A DNA stretch of 64,000 bases from Woeseiaceae bacterium (GTDB lineage: Bacteria; Pseudomonadota; Gammaproteobacteria; Steroidobacterales; Woeseiaceae): assembly GCA_028279985.1 (NCBI GenBank), contig JANQMR010000017.1, forward strand, positions 25,141 through 89,140. The letters run 5' to 3'. The notes beneath the pieces are model-generated. The model was not told the origin of the DNA. It did no database searches and saw only the letters and a program-made list of their open reading frames with translations. Position 1 is the first letter of the stretch; each line of letters begins with the position of its first letter. Below are positions 17,999 to 25,650 of this stretch, one piece after another. The position numbers and the translations under genes were made by a program.

Positions 17999-18275
17999 GC
18001 TGCCTGCGTTTTGCCCATCAGACTTCCTTAGCCAATTACGATCACTCGTTATCGCTGCATCGCGGCGTCTGAGCAACAGCGTCCGGTAATGGGTAAGTGT
18101 GCCTGTCCCGGTCGAGACGAATGTGCCTGTCCCGGTCGAGACGGCGGCCGAGCCGGCCAGAATCAAACTTCGGCTGGATTTGATCCATTGACACGCACCC
18201 GGCGACCCGGAGGGCCGACATAGTACTATGCGGGGGATCGAGGTGCCCGATGGGCACGCCGCGCGGCAATTCGGC
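17999..18275. other. Right boundary of the accessory island
   Basis: The stretch holds the right-hand paired motifs and otherwise no gene. GC-rich composition resumes toward DUF3501. No target duplication could be recognised. Confidence 0.5.
18095..18142. repeat. Right paired motif of the Y1 transposase element
   Basis: TGTGCCTGTCCCGGTCGAGA occurs at 18098 and again 24 bases later at 18122. It is the inverse orientation of the GGACAGGCACA core found left of the transposase. The two copies are identical over more than 20 bases. Confidence 0.85.
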
Positions 18276-18869
18276 TCAGGCGAGATCCGCCACCAGCGCG
18301 TCGCGGATGTTGTCCGGGATCGACGAGATTTCGACCCGGTAGTTCTCGTGCTCGATGCCGGCGCCCAGCGCCGAGCCGTTTTTCAATGCCGCCACCTGAT
18401 CGGCAGGGAGCTCGAAACGCATGAAATGGACCGCGGAGGTCTTGGTCTCGTCGCTGCGGTCGAGATCCTCGTCGGCGATGGCGAAGATCCGGTCGAACCC
18501 GTCGACCTGCACGTAAACCAGGTCCTCGATACCGCGTAGCTGCTTCAACATCGCGCGGCGCTCTTCGACCTCCGGGAACTCGACCATGAAAGTCGCTTTC
18601 CAGTTGGAACCGTCGGGAATCAGCGGATTGTAGGCCTCGAGTTCCTCCTCGATACCCTCGGCCTCGAAAATGCGCTCGATCCGCAACATCTCCTGCACCT
18701 GGTACTGCATCGTCAGCCGGTCCTCGAAATACAACGCGGCATTCGTGCCCAGCGCCACGCGCCGGTTGCGCTTGTGTTCGATGACTTTCTTACGGAATTC
18801 CTCGCGCAGGTCGGAGTACTGTTCGAGACTGTACAAGTCTTCGCGCGTCAGTTTTTGCATGGTGTTCAT
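18276..18869 (-). CDS. DUF3501 family protein
   Basis: A 197-residue soluble acidic protein of the DUF3501 family, whose biochemical role is unknown. The N-terminus KLTREDLYSLEQYSDLREEFR and the block NRRVALGTNAALYFEDRLTM are characteristic. It is the third gene of a unit with rubrerythrin and a GlpC/HdrD-like Fe-S protein. Its ATG overlaps the stop of the Fe-S gene (ATGA), so the two are probably made together. The fixed neighbourhood suggests a role in peroxide defence or Fe-S electron transfer, by inference only. A second ATG lies three codons in. Confidence 0.88.
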   Translation of the reverse strand: MNTMQKLTREDLYSLEQYSDLREEFRKKVIEHKRNRRVALGTNAALYFEDRLTMQYQVQEMLRIERIFEAEGIEEELEAYNPLIPDGSNWKATFMVEFPEVEERRAMLKQLRGIEDLVYVQVDGFDRIFAIADEDLDRSDETKTSAVHFMRFELPADQVAALKNGSALGAGIEHENYRVEISSIPDNIRDALVADLA

Positions 18870-20209
18870 ATTCCGTAGGCCTCCCGTAACAGGTGCATCG
18901 GGTGGCCCGATTCGTGACTATCGAGCTCCTGGGCGATCTGGTCGGCCGCCATCGGACAGTCGCTGACGAAATGATCCGCTTCCGCTTTCCTGACCTTGTT
19001 GACCACCGGCCGCGCGATCTTTTTCGAAATCTCGTGAAACTCCTTTTTCACGGCGTAGGTGCCGTCGTGGCCCGAGCAGCGTTCGATCGCGGTGACCTCG
19101 GTGTCGGGAACCAGTTGCAGCAGGTCGCGCGTCTTCAGGCCGATGTTCTGCACGCGCAGGTGGCACGGTACCTGGTAGGACACCTTGCCCAGCGGATGCT
19201 TGAAATCGGTCTTGAGCCTGCCGTCCTTGTACCTGAGCATCAGGTACTCGAAGGGATCGTACATCGCGTCACGTACTTTGACCACGTCCGGATCATCCGG
19301 ATACATCAGCGGCAACTCCTGCTTGTACATCAAGGTGCAGGACGGAATCGGCGTAACGATGTCCCAACCCTTGTCCACCCATGCGGACAGGACCGGGATG
19401 TTGATCCGTTTGGCTTTATCGACCGCTTCGAGGTCCCCGAGCTCGAGCTTGGCCATTCCGCAGCAAGCCTCTTTATCGGCCAGGGCCACCGGGATGCTAT
19501 TGTGCTCGAACACGGCCACCAGGTCCTCGTCCATCTCGGGCCGATTGCGGCTGCCGTAACAGGTTGCGTACAGCACGACCCTGCCGCGGGTCGTTTCGGT
19601 CGCTTCGGCGCCCACACCGTCCGCACCCCGCAGATGCTTGAGCCGTTTACGCGCGTTATTCGAATGATACTCCGGTACCGGCGCCTTGTGGTGTACGCCC
19701 AGGGTACTTTCGAGCAGCTTTCTACCGGTCTTGCTGCGATTCGTCGCATTGACGACATTCGACACGATCGGTATGCCGGCGAACTTGCCGACCGCATCGG
19801 TCGCGGCCAGCATCTTGTCCCGGAACGAGGCGCCCTGCTTTTTGAAACGCGCGGCCTTGGCGCGCAGCATCAGGTGCGGGAAGTCGACGTTCCACTCATG
19901 CGGCGGCACGTAGGGGCACTTGCTCATGAAACACATGTCGCACAGGTAACAGTTGTCGACCACGTTCCAGTAGGCTTTCTTGGGCACGGTGTCGAGCTCG
20001 CCGCTGTCGGATTCGTCCACGGCGTCGAACAGGACCGGGAAGGCATTACAGAGGTTGAAACAGCGCCGGCATCCGTGACAGATGTCGAATACGCGTTCCA
20101 TCTCGGCATACAAGGCGTCGTCGTCGTAGAACGCATCGGAGCGCCAGTCGATGGGATGGCGTGTCGGTGCCTCGAGGCTCCCCTCGCGGCGAGTGTCGGT
20201 ATCGGCCAT
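18866..20209 (-). CDS. Heterodisulfide reductase/GlpC-like Fe-S protein with CCG domains
   Basis: A 447-residue cytosolic protein with an N-terminal pair of 4Fe-4S motifs, CHGCRRCFNLC and CYLCDMCFMSKCP. Two cysteine-rich CCG-type modules follow, with CYGSRN then EACCGMAKLE, and CHLRVQN then ERCSGHDG. These resemble HdrD and GlpC, where the modules hold a non-cubane cluster or pass electrons to quinones. The start is ATG at 20209; the longer in-frame ATG at 20224 lies inside a terminator. It is co-located with rubrerythrin and DUF3501, a recurring trio of unknown electron flow. It may supply or accept electrons for the diiron peroxidase (inference). Confidence 0.88.
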   Translation of the reverse strand: MADTDTRREGSLEAPTRHPIDWRSDAFYDDDALYAEMERVFDICHGCRRCFNLCNAFPVLFDAVDESDSGELDTVPKKAYWNVVDNCYLCDMCFMSKCPYVPPHEWNVDFPHLMLRAKAARFKKQGASFRDKMLAATDAVGKFAGIPIVSNVVNATNRSKTGRKLLESTLGVHHKAPVPEYHSNNARKRLKHLRGADGVGAEATETTRGRVVLYATCYGSRNRPEMDEDLVAVFEHNSIPVALADKEACCGMAKLELGDLEAVDKAKRINIPVLSAWVDKGWDIVTPIPSCTLMYKQELPLMYPDDPDVVKVRDAMYDPFEYLMLRYKDGRLKTDFKHPLGKVSYQVPCHLRVQNIGLKTRDLLQLVPDTEVTAIERCSGHDGTYAVKKEFHEISKKIARPVVNKVRKAEADHFVSDCPMAADQIAQELDSHESGHPMHLLREAYGI

Positions 20210-20211
20210 AA

Positions 20212-20241
20212 AGAAAAAAGCCACGCCCGCGGGCGTGGCTT
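20212..20241 (-). terminator. Rho-independent terminator between rubrerythrin and the Fe-S gene
   Basis: On the minus strand a perfect 24-base palindrome (20218-20241; arms AAGCCACGCCCG and CGGGCGTGGCTT) is followed by TTTTTTCTTT. It lies 14 bases after the rubrerythrin stop and ends 3 bases before the ATG of the next gene. That next gene has no visible ribosome-binding site. Downstream genes would be read only by partial read-through. Confidence 0.92.
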
Positions 20242-20255
20242 CCCGTCAGGGTGAC

Positions 20256-20675
20256 TCAGTCGTCGAGCTGGTCGAGCGCCTTTTGAAAGCGGTTGGCGTG
20301 CGAACGTTCGGCTTTGGCCAGGGTTTCGAACCAGTCGGCAATCTCGTCGAAGTCCTCGTCGCGCGCGGTCTTGGCCATGCCCGGATACATGTCGGTGTAC
20401 TCGTGGGTCTCGCCGGCGATGGCCGATGCGAGGTTTTCGGACGTCGACCCGATCGGCAGGCCGGTGGCCGGATCGCCGACTTCCTCGAGGTATTCGAGAT
20501 GGCCATGCGCGTGGCCGGTTTCACCTTCGGCAGTCGAACGGAAGACGGCTGCCACGTCGTTGTAACCTTCGACGTCGGCCTTCGCTGCAAAGTAGAGGTA
20601 GCGGCGGTTCGCCTGCGACTCGCCCGCGAAAGCGTCCTTTAGATTCTGTTCGGTCTTGCTGCCCTTCAGTGACAT
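20256..20675 (-). CDS. Rubrerythrin (diiron domain only)
   Basis: A 139-residue ferritin-like four-helix protein that reduces hydrogen peroxide at a diiron site. The metal-binding glutamates and histidine lie in [46 protein letters not shown] and [17 protein letters not shown]. The C-terminal rubredoxin domain of classical rubrerythrins is absent, so electrons must come from a partner, possibly the Fe-S protein downstream. I chose ATG at 20675 with GAGGAG 5 bases before it; the frame stays open to 20723 through a duplicated leader. A palindrome at 20724-20738 may be its operator. Confidence 0.93.
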   Translation of the reverse strand: MSLKGSKTEQNLKDAFAGESQANRRYLYFAAKADVEGYNDVAAVFRSTAEGETGHAHGHLEYLEEVGDPATGLPIGSTSENLASAIAGETHEYTDMYPGMAKTARDEDFDEIADWFETLAKAERSHANRFQKALDQLDD

Positions 20676-20723
20676 GGTCGCTCCTCTCGTTGAGATTGAT
20701 TTTTCGTTGCGATTGATTTTCAT

Positions 20724-20738
20724 TTAGACTGTGTCTAA
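20724..20738. promoter_or_regulatory. Candidate operator upstream of rubrerythrin
   Basis: TTAGAC-TGT-GTCTAA is a perfect 6+3+6 inverted repeat 49 bases upstream of the rubrerythrin ATG. Read as 7-1-7 it resembles the architecture of PerR/Fur boxes, which often control rubrerythrin. The base match to the PerR consensus is only partial. Between it and the gene is a 17-base direct duplication (20688-20720). Confidence 0.45.
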
Positions 20739-20878
20739 GAGAGCGCAGACTGTATGCCGGACGGACCGTGATGTCAATCTGGGAGACGCGGCTGGCGACC
20801 TTCCCGCAACGATCCCGGGATTGACGGCCCGCCGTGTCGGCGGTTAGCGTAGCGCCGCTGGAAAACGGATGGCACGGC

Positions 20879-21118
20879 ATGGCGAGCGACAAACCCCTGA
20901 ACCTCGAGAAGGCCCTGAAGGACCTCGAAACCATCGTCGATGAACTCGAGTCCGGCGACCTCCCGCTGGACAAGGCGATGAAACGCTTCGAAGACGGCAT
21001 CAAGCTCACCCGGAGCTGCCAGGCCGCGCTGAAGGACGCCGAGCAAAAGGTCGAGATCCTGCTGAAAAGCGTCGGCGGCGAAGAGGCGCTCGAGGACTTC
21101 GAGATCGACGAGGACTGA
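20879..21118 (+). CDS. xseB: Exodeoxyribonuclease VII small subunit
   Basis: A 79-residue helical protein of the XseB family, which assembles with XseA into the single-strand nuclease exonuclease VII. The diagnostic block is LEKALKDLETIVDELESGDL, then PLDKAMKRFEDGIKL and AEQKVEILL. I chose ATG at 20879 for typical length; the frame is open to 20834. It stands alone, whereas in many gammaproteobacteria xseB is followed by ispA and dxs. Here it converges on an unrelated peptidase gene 40 bases away. Confidence 0.93.
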   Translation: MASDKPLNLEKALKDLETIVDELESGDLPLDKAMKRFEDGIKLTRSCQAALKDAEQKVEILLKSVGGEEALEDFEIDED

Positions 21119-21158
21119 TCGGCCGGAGCCAACAGGCTCACATGGCTAATGGCGCTCC

Positions 21159-22505
21159 TTACTGACCGGCGCCGGCACCGCTCGCCGCGTCCGTCCCCAT
21201 CAGCTCCATCAAGGCGACGACCGTCGACTCGACGCCGGCACGCACCGACGGCTCCGGCGCGATCTTGAACAGCGGCGAATGGTGGCTCGGCACCGGCGGC
21301 CCGCCCGCGGCCTCGCGGTCGAAGTCCTCCTTCGGCGTGCCGCCTACGGCCCAGTAGACACTCGGGATCTCGGGATCGACCGTGAAGAACGGAAAGTCCT
21401 CCGCACCCATGCCCTTGGTAGGCACGTGCACGACACGTTCCTCACCGATATTGCCCGCCCACGCCTCCCTCAGCCGGCGGGCGAGCGCCGGATCGTTGTT
21501 CGTCGGCGGCACGCTTTCGTCGGAAACGATGACTTCCGGCAGCTTGTCCTCCGGCAAGCCGGCGACCCTGCCCATGTTCTCGGCGATACGCTCGATGCCG
21601 GCGAGTAACGTTTGCCGGGTCTCCTCGCTGATGTTCCGAACGGTGAGCTGCAGGTGGGCCCGGTCCGGGATGATGTTGTGTTTGGTACCGGAGTGGAACG
21701 AGCCGACGGTCACGACGCCGGGATCGCGCGGCGACAACTCGCGGGACACCAGCGTCTGCAGAGCCAGCACGATCTGGCTACCCAGCACGATCGGATCCCT
21801 GGCGCGATGCGGGCTCGCACCGTGCGCGCCGACGCCGTGCACGATGATATCGACGGTGTCGGCGCCGGCGTAGGGCGAGCCTTCGGAGACATTGACCACA
21901 CCGGCGACGTTGCTTGAAGACACATGAAAGGCGAGCGCATAATCGGGCGTGCCGAAGCGTTCCCAAAGACCGTCGTCGCGCATGGCTCTGGCACCCAAAA
22001 CACGTTCTTCCGCAGGCTGGACGATCAGCATTAAAGTGCCCCGCCAGTCGTCCCGGCGCGCCGCCATCTGGCGCGCGGTACCCACCAGACTCGTGATGTG
22101 CACGTCGTGGCCGCAGGCGTGCATGGTATAGACGATATTGCCGGTGACGGGATCGCGCTGTTGTTTGCGGGAAGCGTTCTCCAGGCCCGATTTCTCCTCG
22201 ATCGGCAGGCCGTCCATGTCCGCGCGCATCATGACCGTCGGGCCGTCACCGTTTTCCAGTATCGCCACGACCCCGGTTCCGCCGACCTGTTCGGTGACTT
22301 CGTAGCCGGCTTTACGCAGCTCCTCGGCCATGCGCCGGGCCGTCTTGAACTCCACGGTCGAGAGCTCGGGATTTCGGTGAAAATGATCGAACAGCGGCCA
22401 CAGGTATTCGTCGTAGTCTTTCTTGACGGCTTCGCCGAGCTCGCTAGCCGATGCAGTGGCAGCAGCAAGCAAGGCGACCAGCAGTATGGCGGTACGGTGT
22501 GGCAT
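21159..22505 (-). CDS. Exported M20 family amidohydrolase/peptidase
   Basis: A 448-residue M20D amidohydrolase (AmiA/HipO/IAA-amino-acid hydrolase group) with a cleavable signal peptide (MPHRTAILLVALLAAATASA), so it probably acts in the periplasm. The dinuclear metal motifs are RADMDGLPIEE and MHACGHDVH. The catalytic glutamates are in QPAEERVLGA and the dimerisation-lid histidine in GAHGASPH. The last ligand region is TKGMGAEDFPFF. The substrate is likely an N-acyl amino acid or dipeptide, not determinable here. I chose ATG at 22505 because it gives the signal peptide. Confidence 0.9.
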   Translation of the reverse strand: MPHRTAILLVALLAAATASASELGEAVKKDYDEYLWPLFDHFHRNPELSTVEFKTARRMAEELRKAGYEVTEQVGGTGVVAILENGDGPTVMMRADMDGLPIEEKSGLENASRKQQRDPVTGNIVYTMHACGHDVHITSLVGTARQMAARRDDWRGTLMLIVQPAEERVLGARAMRDDGLWERFGTPDYALAFHVSSSNVAGVVNVSEGSPYAGADTVDIIVHGVGAHGASPHRARDPIVLGSQIVLALQTLVSRELSPRDPGVVTVGSFHSGTKHNIIPDRAHLQLTVRNISEETRQTLLAGIERIAENMGRVAGLPEDKLPEVIVSDESVPPTNNDPALARRLREAWAGNIGEERVVHVPTKGMGAEDFPFFTVDPEIPSVYWAVGGTPKEDFDREAAGGPPVPSHHSPLFKIAPEPSVRAGVESTVVALMELMGTDAASGAGAGQ

Positions 22506-22648
22506 GCGGATTCCCGGAACGTCATGGATCTCGTCCGCGCAAGTGTAACCGCTGCGGCGCCGGATTTGGATCGAAGTAAAAACCGGATCGCTGTACGACG
22601 CCCCCAATGCTTCTCAACCCAACAGAGGCGAGCTCAACTAAATGCTGA

Positions 22649-22721
22649 GGGGCGGGTCCGGGGGTGTCCGACCGAGCGAGTTCTCCTGTTTGAGCGAATC
22701 GGACACCCCCGGACCCGCCCC
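22649..22721. repeat. 73-bp hairpin element, copy 1
   Basis: Two perfectly complementary 23-base arms (22649-22671 and 22699-22721; core CCGGGGGTGTCC) enclose a 27-base loop that starts CCGAGCGAG and ends GAGCGAA. The element lies in the 301-base gap between the M20 gene and the kinase gene. The same element is found at 35314-35386. The rest of the gap shows nothing else. Confidence 0.95.
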
Positions 22722-22806
22722 GCCCCAATCTCGACCGGACCGAGTTGCGCTAGCCGGACCGGAAGGCAGTACCACTCAGTGGCGCCACGGCATGAACCCG
22801 GAGCAA

Positions 22807-24111
22807 TCAGGTATTGGCCGCCCCTCTGTTTTGCAGCCGCGTAATCAGCGCACGCAGAAAAACCTTGTTGAACCGGAGCTGGCAGGCGGACGACACCTGC
22901 TCCATCAAGGTGGAGCTCACGCGCAATATCGTCACCGGCCCGTCCGCCTCGATCGAAGCCTGGCGTTTCGCCCCGCGGACGTAGCTGGTTTCCCCGAAAC
23001 AGTCGCCGTTTTCGAGACCGCCGATCGGCTTGCCGTTGGCCTGCACGAGTACCTTGCCCGAGACGATGATGTAGAAGCGATCGTCGATCTCGCCTTCCCT
23101 GACGATATCCTCGCCGTCCCGGTACTCGTGCCAATCGCTGGCGCGCAACACTTCCCAGATTTCGGCGTGCGAGAACTCGTGGAAAAACGTCAGGCTGCGC
23201 AGCAGGTCGAAATGTTCCTGATTGTCCAGGCTGTCGTATTTCTGCCTGAGATCCTTGTAGACCCGCGTCAACTCGGCCGCCATGGTCGCGCCGCTCGCCG
23301 TACGCTTGTCGGCGTCTTTCTGCATCGTCATCGCGACGACGTGTTCCAGTTCCTCGGGCAGATCGTCGCGATAGGTATGAATCGGCGGCGGCGTCGCGTA
23401 AACGATCTGGTGCAGCAACTTCGACAGGTTGTCGGCGCGGAACGGCCTGAATCCGGTCAGCAGTTCGTACATCACGGCGCCCAGGGAATACAGATCGGAG
23501 CGCGGCGTCAGTTCCTCGGACTGCACCTGCTCGGGCGACATGTAACTCGGACTGCCGGCGATGCCTTCGATACGCGACACCTCGGAATCGTTGACGATGG
23601 CGATCCCGAAATCGATGATGCGCACGTCGTTGTCGATGGTCAGCATGACGTTCGACGGCTTGATGTCGCGATGAATCACGCCGCGGCCATGCGAATAATG
23701 CAGGGCCTTGGCACATTTGTAGATGATCTCCACGACGTCGTCGACCCGCAGCAGATTGTCGGGACGGCAATACGCGGCCAGGGTGCGCGCGCCCTGTATG
23801 TGCTCGGTGACGACGTAATACTTGCCGTTTTCCTCACCCGCGTCGTAGATCGGCATGATGTTCGGGTGCTGCAGCATGCCGACCATGTGCGCTTCGTTGA
23901 AGAACATCTTGCGGGAAACCTTGGCCCGGTCGGCGTCGGTGTCTTCCTCAAGATTGTAGACCTTGATCGCAACGTCGCGACGGTAATACGGATCGTGTGA
24001 AAGATAGACCGTACCGGTGCTGCCCTTGCCGATCTTGTTGATGATGACGTACTTGCCGACCTTCTCGAGTACGTCACTCTCGCGCTGCAGTTCGCTTGCT
24101 GGACTGGCCAT
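22807..24111 (-). CDS. Serine/threonine protein kinase with C-terminal cyclic-nucleotide-binding domain
   Basis: A 434-residue cytosolic protein. Residues 20-285 form a Hanks-type kinase, complete by motif: IGKGSTGTV P-loop, Lys50 in VAIKVY, Glu73, catalytic HRDIKPSN with Asp149, DFG at 167-169, and SPE for APE. Residues 305-425 form a cNMP-binding fold with GDCFGETSYVRGAKRQAS in place of the classical phosphate-binding cassette (E and R are retained). The fusion suggests a kinase gated by a cyclic nucleotide or a similar ligand. No membrane segment or PASTA domain is present. No phosphatase or FHA gene is adjacent, although an FHA protein is encoded at 40182-41612. Confidence 0.92.
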   Translation of the reverse strand: MASPASELQRESDVLEKVGKYVIINKIGKGSTGTVYLSHDPYYRRDVAIKVYNLEEDTDADRAKVSRKMFFNEAHMVGMLQHPNIMPIYDAGEENGKYYVVTEHIQGARTLAAYCRPDNLLRVDDVVEIIYKCAKALHYSHGRGVIHRDIKPSNVMLTIDNDVRIIDFGIAIVNDSEVSRIEGIAGSPSYMSPEQVQSEELTPRSDLYSLGAVMYELLTGFRPFRADNLSKLLHQIVYATPPPIHTYRDDLPEELEHVVAMTMQKDADKRTASGATMAAELTRVYKDLRQKYDSLDNQEHFDLLRSLTFFHEFSHAEIWEVLRASDWHEYRDGEDIVREGEIDDRFYIIVSGKVLVQANGKPIGGLENGDCFGETSYVRGAKRQASIEADGPVTILRVSSTLMEQVSSACQLRFNKVFLRALITRLQNRGAANT

Positions 24112-24146
24112 GTCGTCCTTGAATCAGTCGTCCCTGAATCGACGGC

Positions 24147-24193
24147 TAGTGTCCTGTCCGACTAATTCGTTGAACTAATCAGACAGGGCACTA
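24147..24193. repeat. Imperfect hairpin at the end of pgpA
   Basis: TAGTGTCCTGTCCGACTAAT (from 24147) is complementary to the stretch ending GACAGGGCACTA (24173-24193), with four transition-type mismatches over 21 positions. The right arm includes the pgpA stop codon. It may serve as a terminator or be a degenerate REP-like element; its TGTCCTGTCC core resembles the motif beside the Y1 transposase. Confidence 0.65.
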
Positions 24194-24679
24194 AGTCGTA
24201 AACCACCTGTAAATTCCGAGAAAAACAACGGCATACAGAGCGGCCAACAGGTCGTCCAGCATAATTCCCAGGCCTCCGCCGAGTCTGTGATCCAGGTCCC
24301 GAATCGGCCACGGTTTGACAATGTCGAAAAACCTGAAAGCCACGAACGCCAATGCCCAGGCCGCGATCGTCGGCGGCGCGAACAACAGCGTCACGTACAT
24401 TGCCGCGATCTCGTCCCAGACGATTCCGCCATGATCGTGGACACCGATCCGGCGCGCGCTCTCGCCACAGATCCAGACCCCCGATACCACCAGTATCGCG
24501 GCGACTGAGGCCTGTATCGCAAACCCGGCTTCCAGGGTCGCGTATGCCAGCGGAAGCGCCAGCAGGCTGCCGACAGTGCCGGGCGCGAGCGGCGATAGTC
24601 CGGCGGCAAAACCGAACGCAAGCAGGTTGACGGGGTCCGTCAGAACCTTCCGCGCCAAACCGTCGACTTTCGTCTTCAT
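24191..24679 (-). CDS. pgpA: Phosphatidylglycerophosphatase A
   Basis: A 162-residue membrane enzyme that dephosphorylates phosphatidylglycerol phosphate. Family motifs are visible: GLSPLAPGTVGSLLALP, VWDEIAAM and FRFFDIVKPWPI, plus three to four hydrophobic helices. Its ATG overlaps the thiL stop by four bases (24676-24679). thiL-pgpA downstream of nusB is a standard gammaproteobacterial arrangement. Confidence 0.95.
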   Translation of the reverse strand: MKTKVDGLARKVLTDPVNLLAFGFAAGLSPLAPGTVGSLLALPLAYATLEAGFAIQASVAAILVVSGVWICGESARRIGVHDHGGIVWDEIAAMYVTLLFAPPTIAAWALAFVAFRFFDIVKPWPIRDLDHRLGGGLGIMLDDLLAALYAVVFLGIYRWFTT

Positions 24680-25650
24680 CGGAAATGGACGTATCCGCGG
24701 TCTTCGTAAGGCACGGTCTTGCCGTTTTCGGTCAACACGATACCCGGCGTGCCGGTGATCCGGCCGACAGCGGTTACCGGGACACCCGCGATTTCGGTAG
24801 CCGACATCTCGGGCGCAGTGAAACAGAGCTCGTAGTCGTCGCCGCCCGACAATGCGAAACGTCGCGCCTGCTCGATGCCGAAACCGTCGATCAGCGCCGG
24901 GGACAAGGGCAACCGTCCAATGTCGATTGCGGCGCCGACGCCGCTGGCCTCCAGCAGCTTTCCCAGGTCGCCGTGAAAACCGTCGGACAGGTCGATCGCC
25001 GCGCTGGCGACCCCGGCGAGCGCGCGGCCAAGCCTAATCCTCGCCGTCGGCCGCCTGAATCTCGAAACCAGGTACGCAGCCGTCTCGCCGCCGCGGGACG
25101 GCCTGAAACCGGACGCCGGCCCGACACCCGCGGCCGCGTTCTGCACGAGTGTGAGTCCCGCCGCCGCATCGCCGATCGTTCCGGAGACGTAAACCGTATC
25201 GCCGACCCGCGCACCGGATCGCAGGATCGCGCTACCGGCGTCGACGAAACCCGTAACGTGCACGGTCACGACGATCGTCTCGCCGCGGGTCGTGTCGCCC
25301 CCGACCAGCCGCGCGGCGTACGGGTCGGCCGCATCCCGCAGACCTTGGGCAAAGCCGGCGAGCCAGTCGTCGTCGGCACGACTAAGCGTCAGCGCAAGCG
25401 TCATCCAGCGCGGTTCGGCGCCCATCGCGGCAATATCCGACAGGTTGACGGCCACCGCACGAAAGCCCAGGTCGGCGGCGTCGAAGCCTTGCGTGAAATG
25501 CACCGTCTCGACCAGCGTGTCGATGACGGCGACGAGCTCTTTACCCGGCGGCGGGCGTAGCACGGCGCCATCGTCCCCGATGCCCAAGACCACGTCCCCG
25601 GCGGCGGAATCGCGGACGAAGTGCCGCCGGATCAGCTCGAACTCATCCAC
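24676..25650 (-). CDS. thiL: Thiamine-monophosphate kinase
   Basis: A 324-residue ATP-dependent kinase making thiamine diphosphate from the monophosphate. The N-terminal DEFELIRRHF, the metal and ATP motifs GIGDDGAVL and VGGDTTRGE, and the C-terminal GGDDYELCFTAP are all family hallmarks. The GTG at 25650 overlaps the nusB stop and gives the same length as E. coli ThiL; the frame is open farther up but reads another frame of nusB. It is translationally coupled to nusB upstream and pgpA downstream. Confidence 0.95.
   Translation of the reverse strand: MDEFELIRRHFVRDSAAGDVVLGIGDDGAVLRPPPGKELVAVIDTLVETVHFTQGFDAADLGFRAVAVNLSDIAAMGAEPRWMTLALTLSRADDDWLAGFAQGLRDAADPYAARLVGGDTTRGETIVVTVHVTGFVDAGSAILRSGARVGDTVYVSGTIGDAAAGLTLVQNAAAGVGPASGFRPSRGGETAAYLVSRFRRPTARIRLGRALAGVASAAIDLSDGFHGDLGKLLEASGVGAAIDIGRLPLSPALIDGFGIEQARRFALSGGDDYELCFTAPEMSATEIAGVPVTAVGRITGTPGIVLTENGKTVPYEDRGYVHFR

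Larger units (their letters stand above)
16872..18144 (+). mobile_element. REP-associated Y1 transposase unit with inverted flanking motifs
   Basis: The unit is an intact HUH transposase gene framed by two copies of a TGTGCCTGTCC-type motif on each side, pointing inward versus outward. This layout is what is expected of REP-associated tyrosine transposases, which act on short palindromic or repeated ends and do not use classical terminal inverted repeats or target duplications. Exact element ends are not defined. Confidence 0.6.

Noticed and set aside
22634..23770. A 378-codon frame overlapping the kinase gene
   Set aside because: It covers the hairpin element and an alternate frame of the kinase; no recognisable domain.
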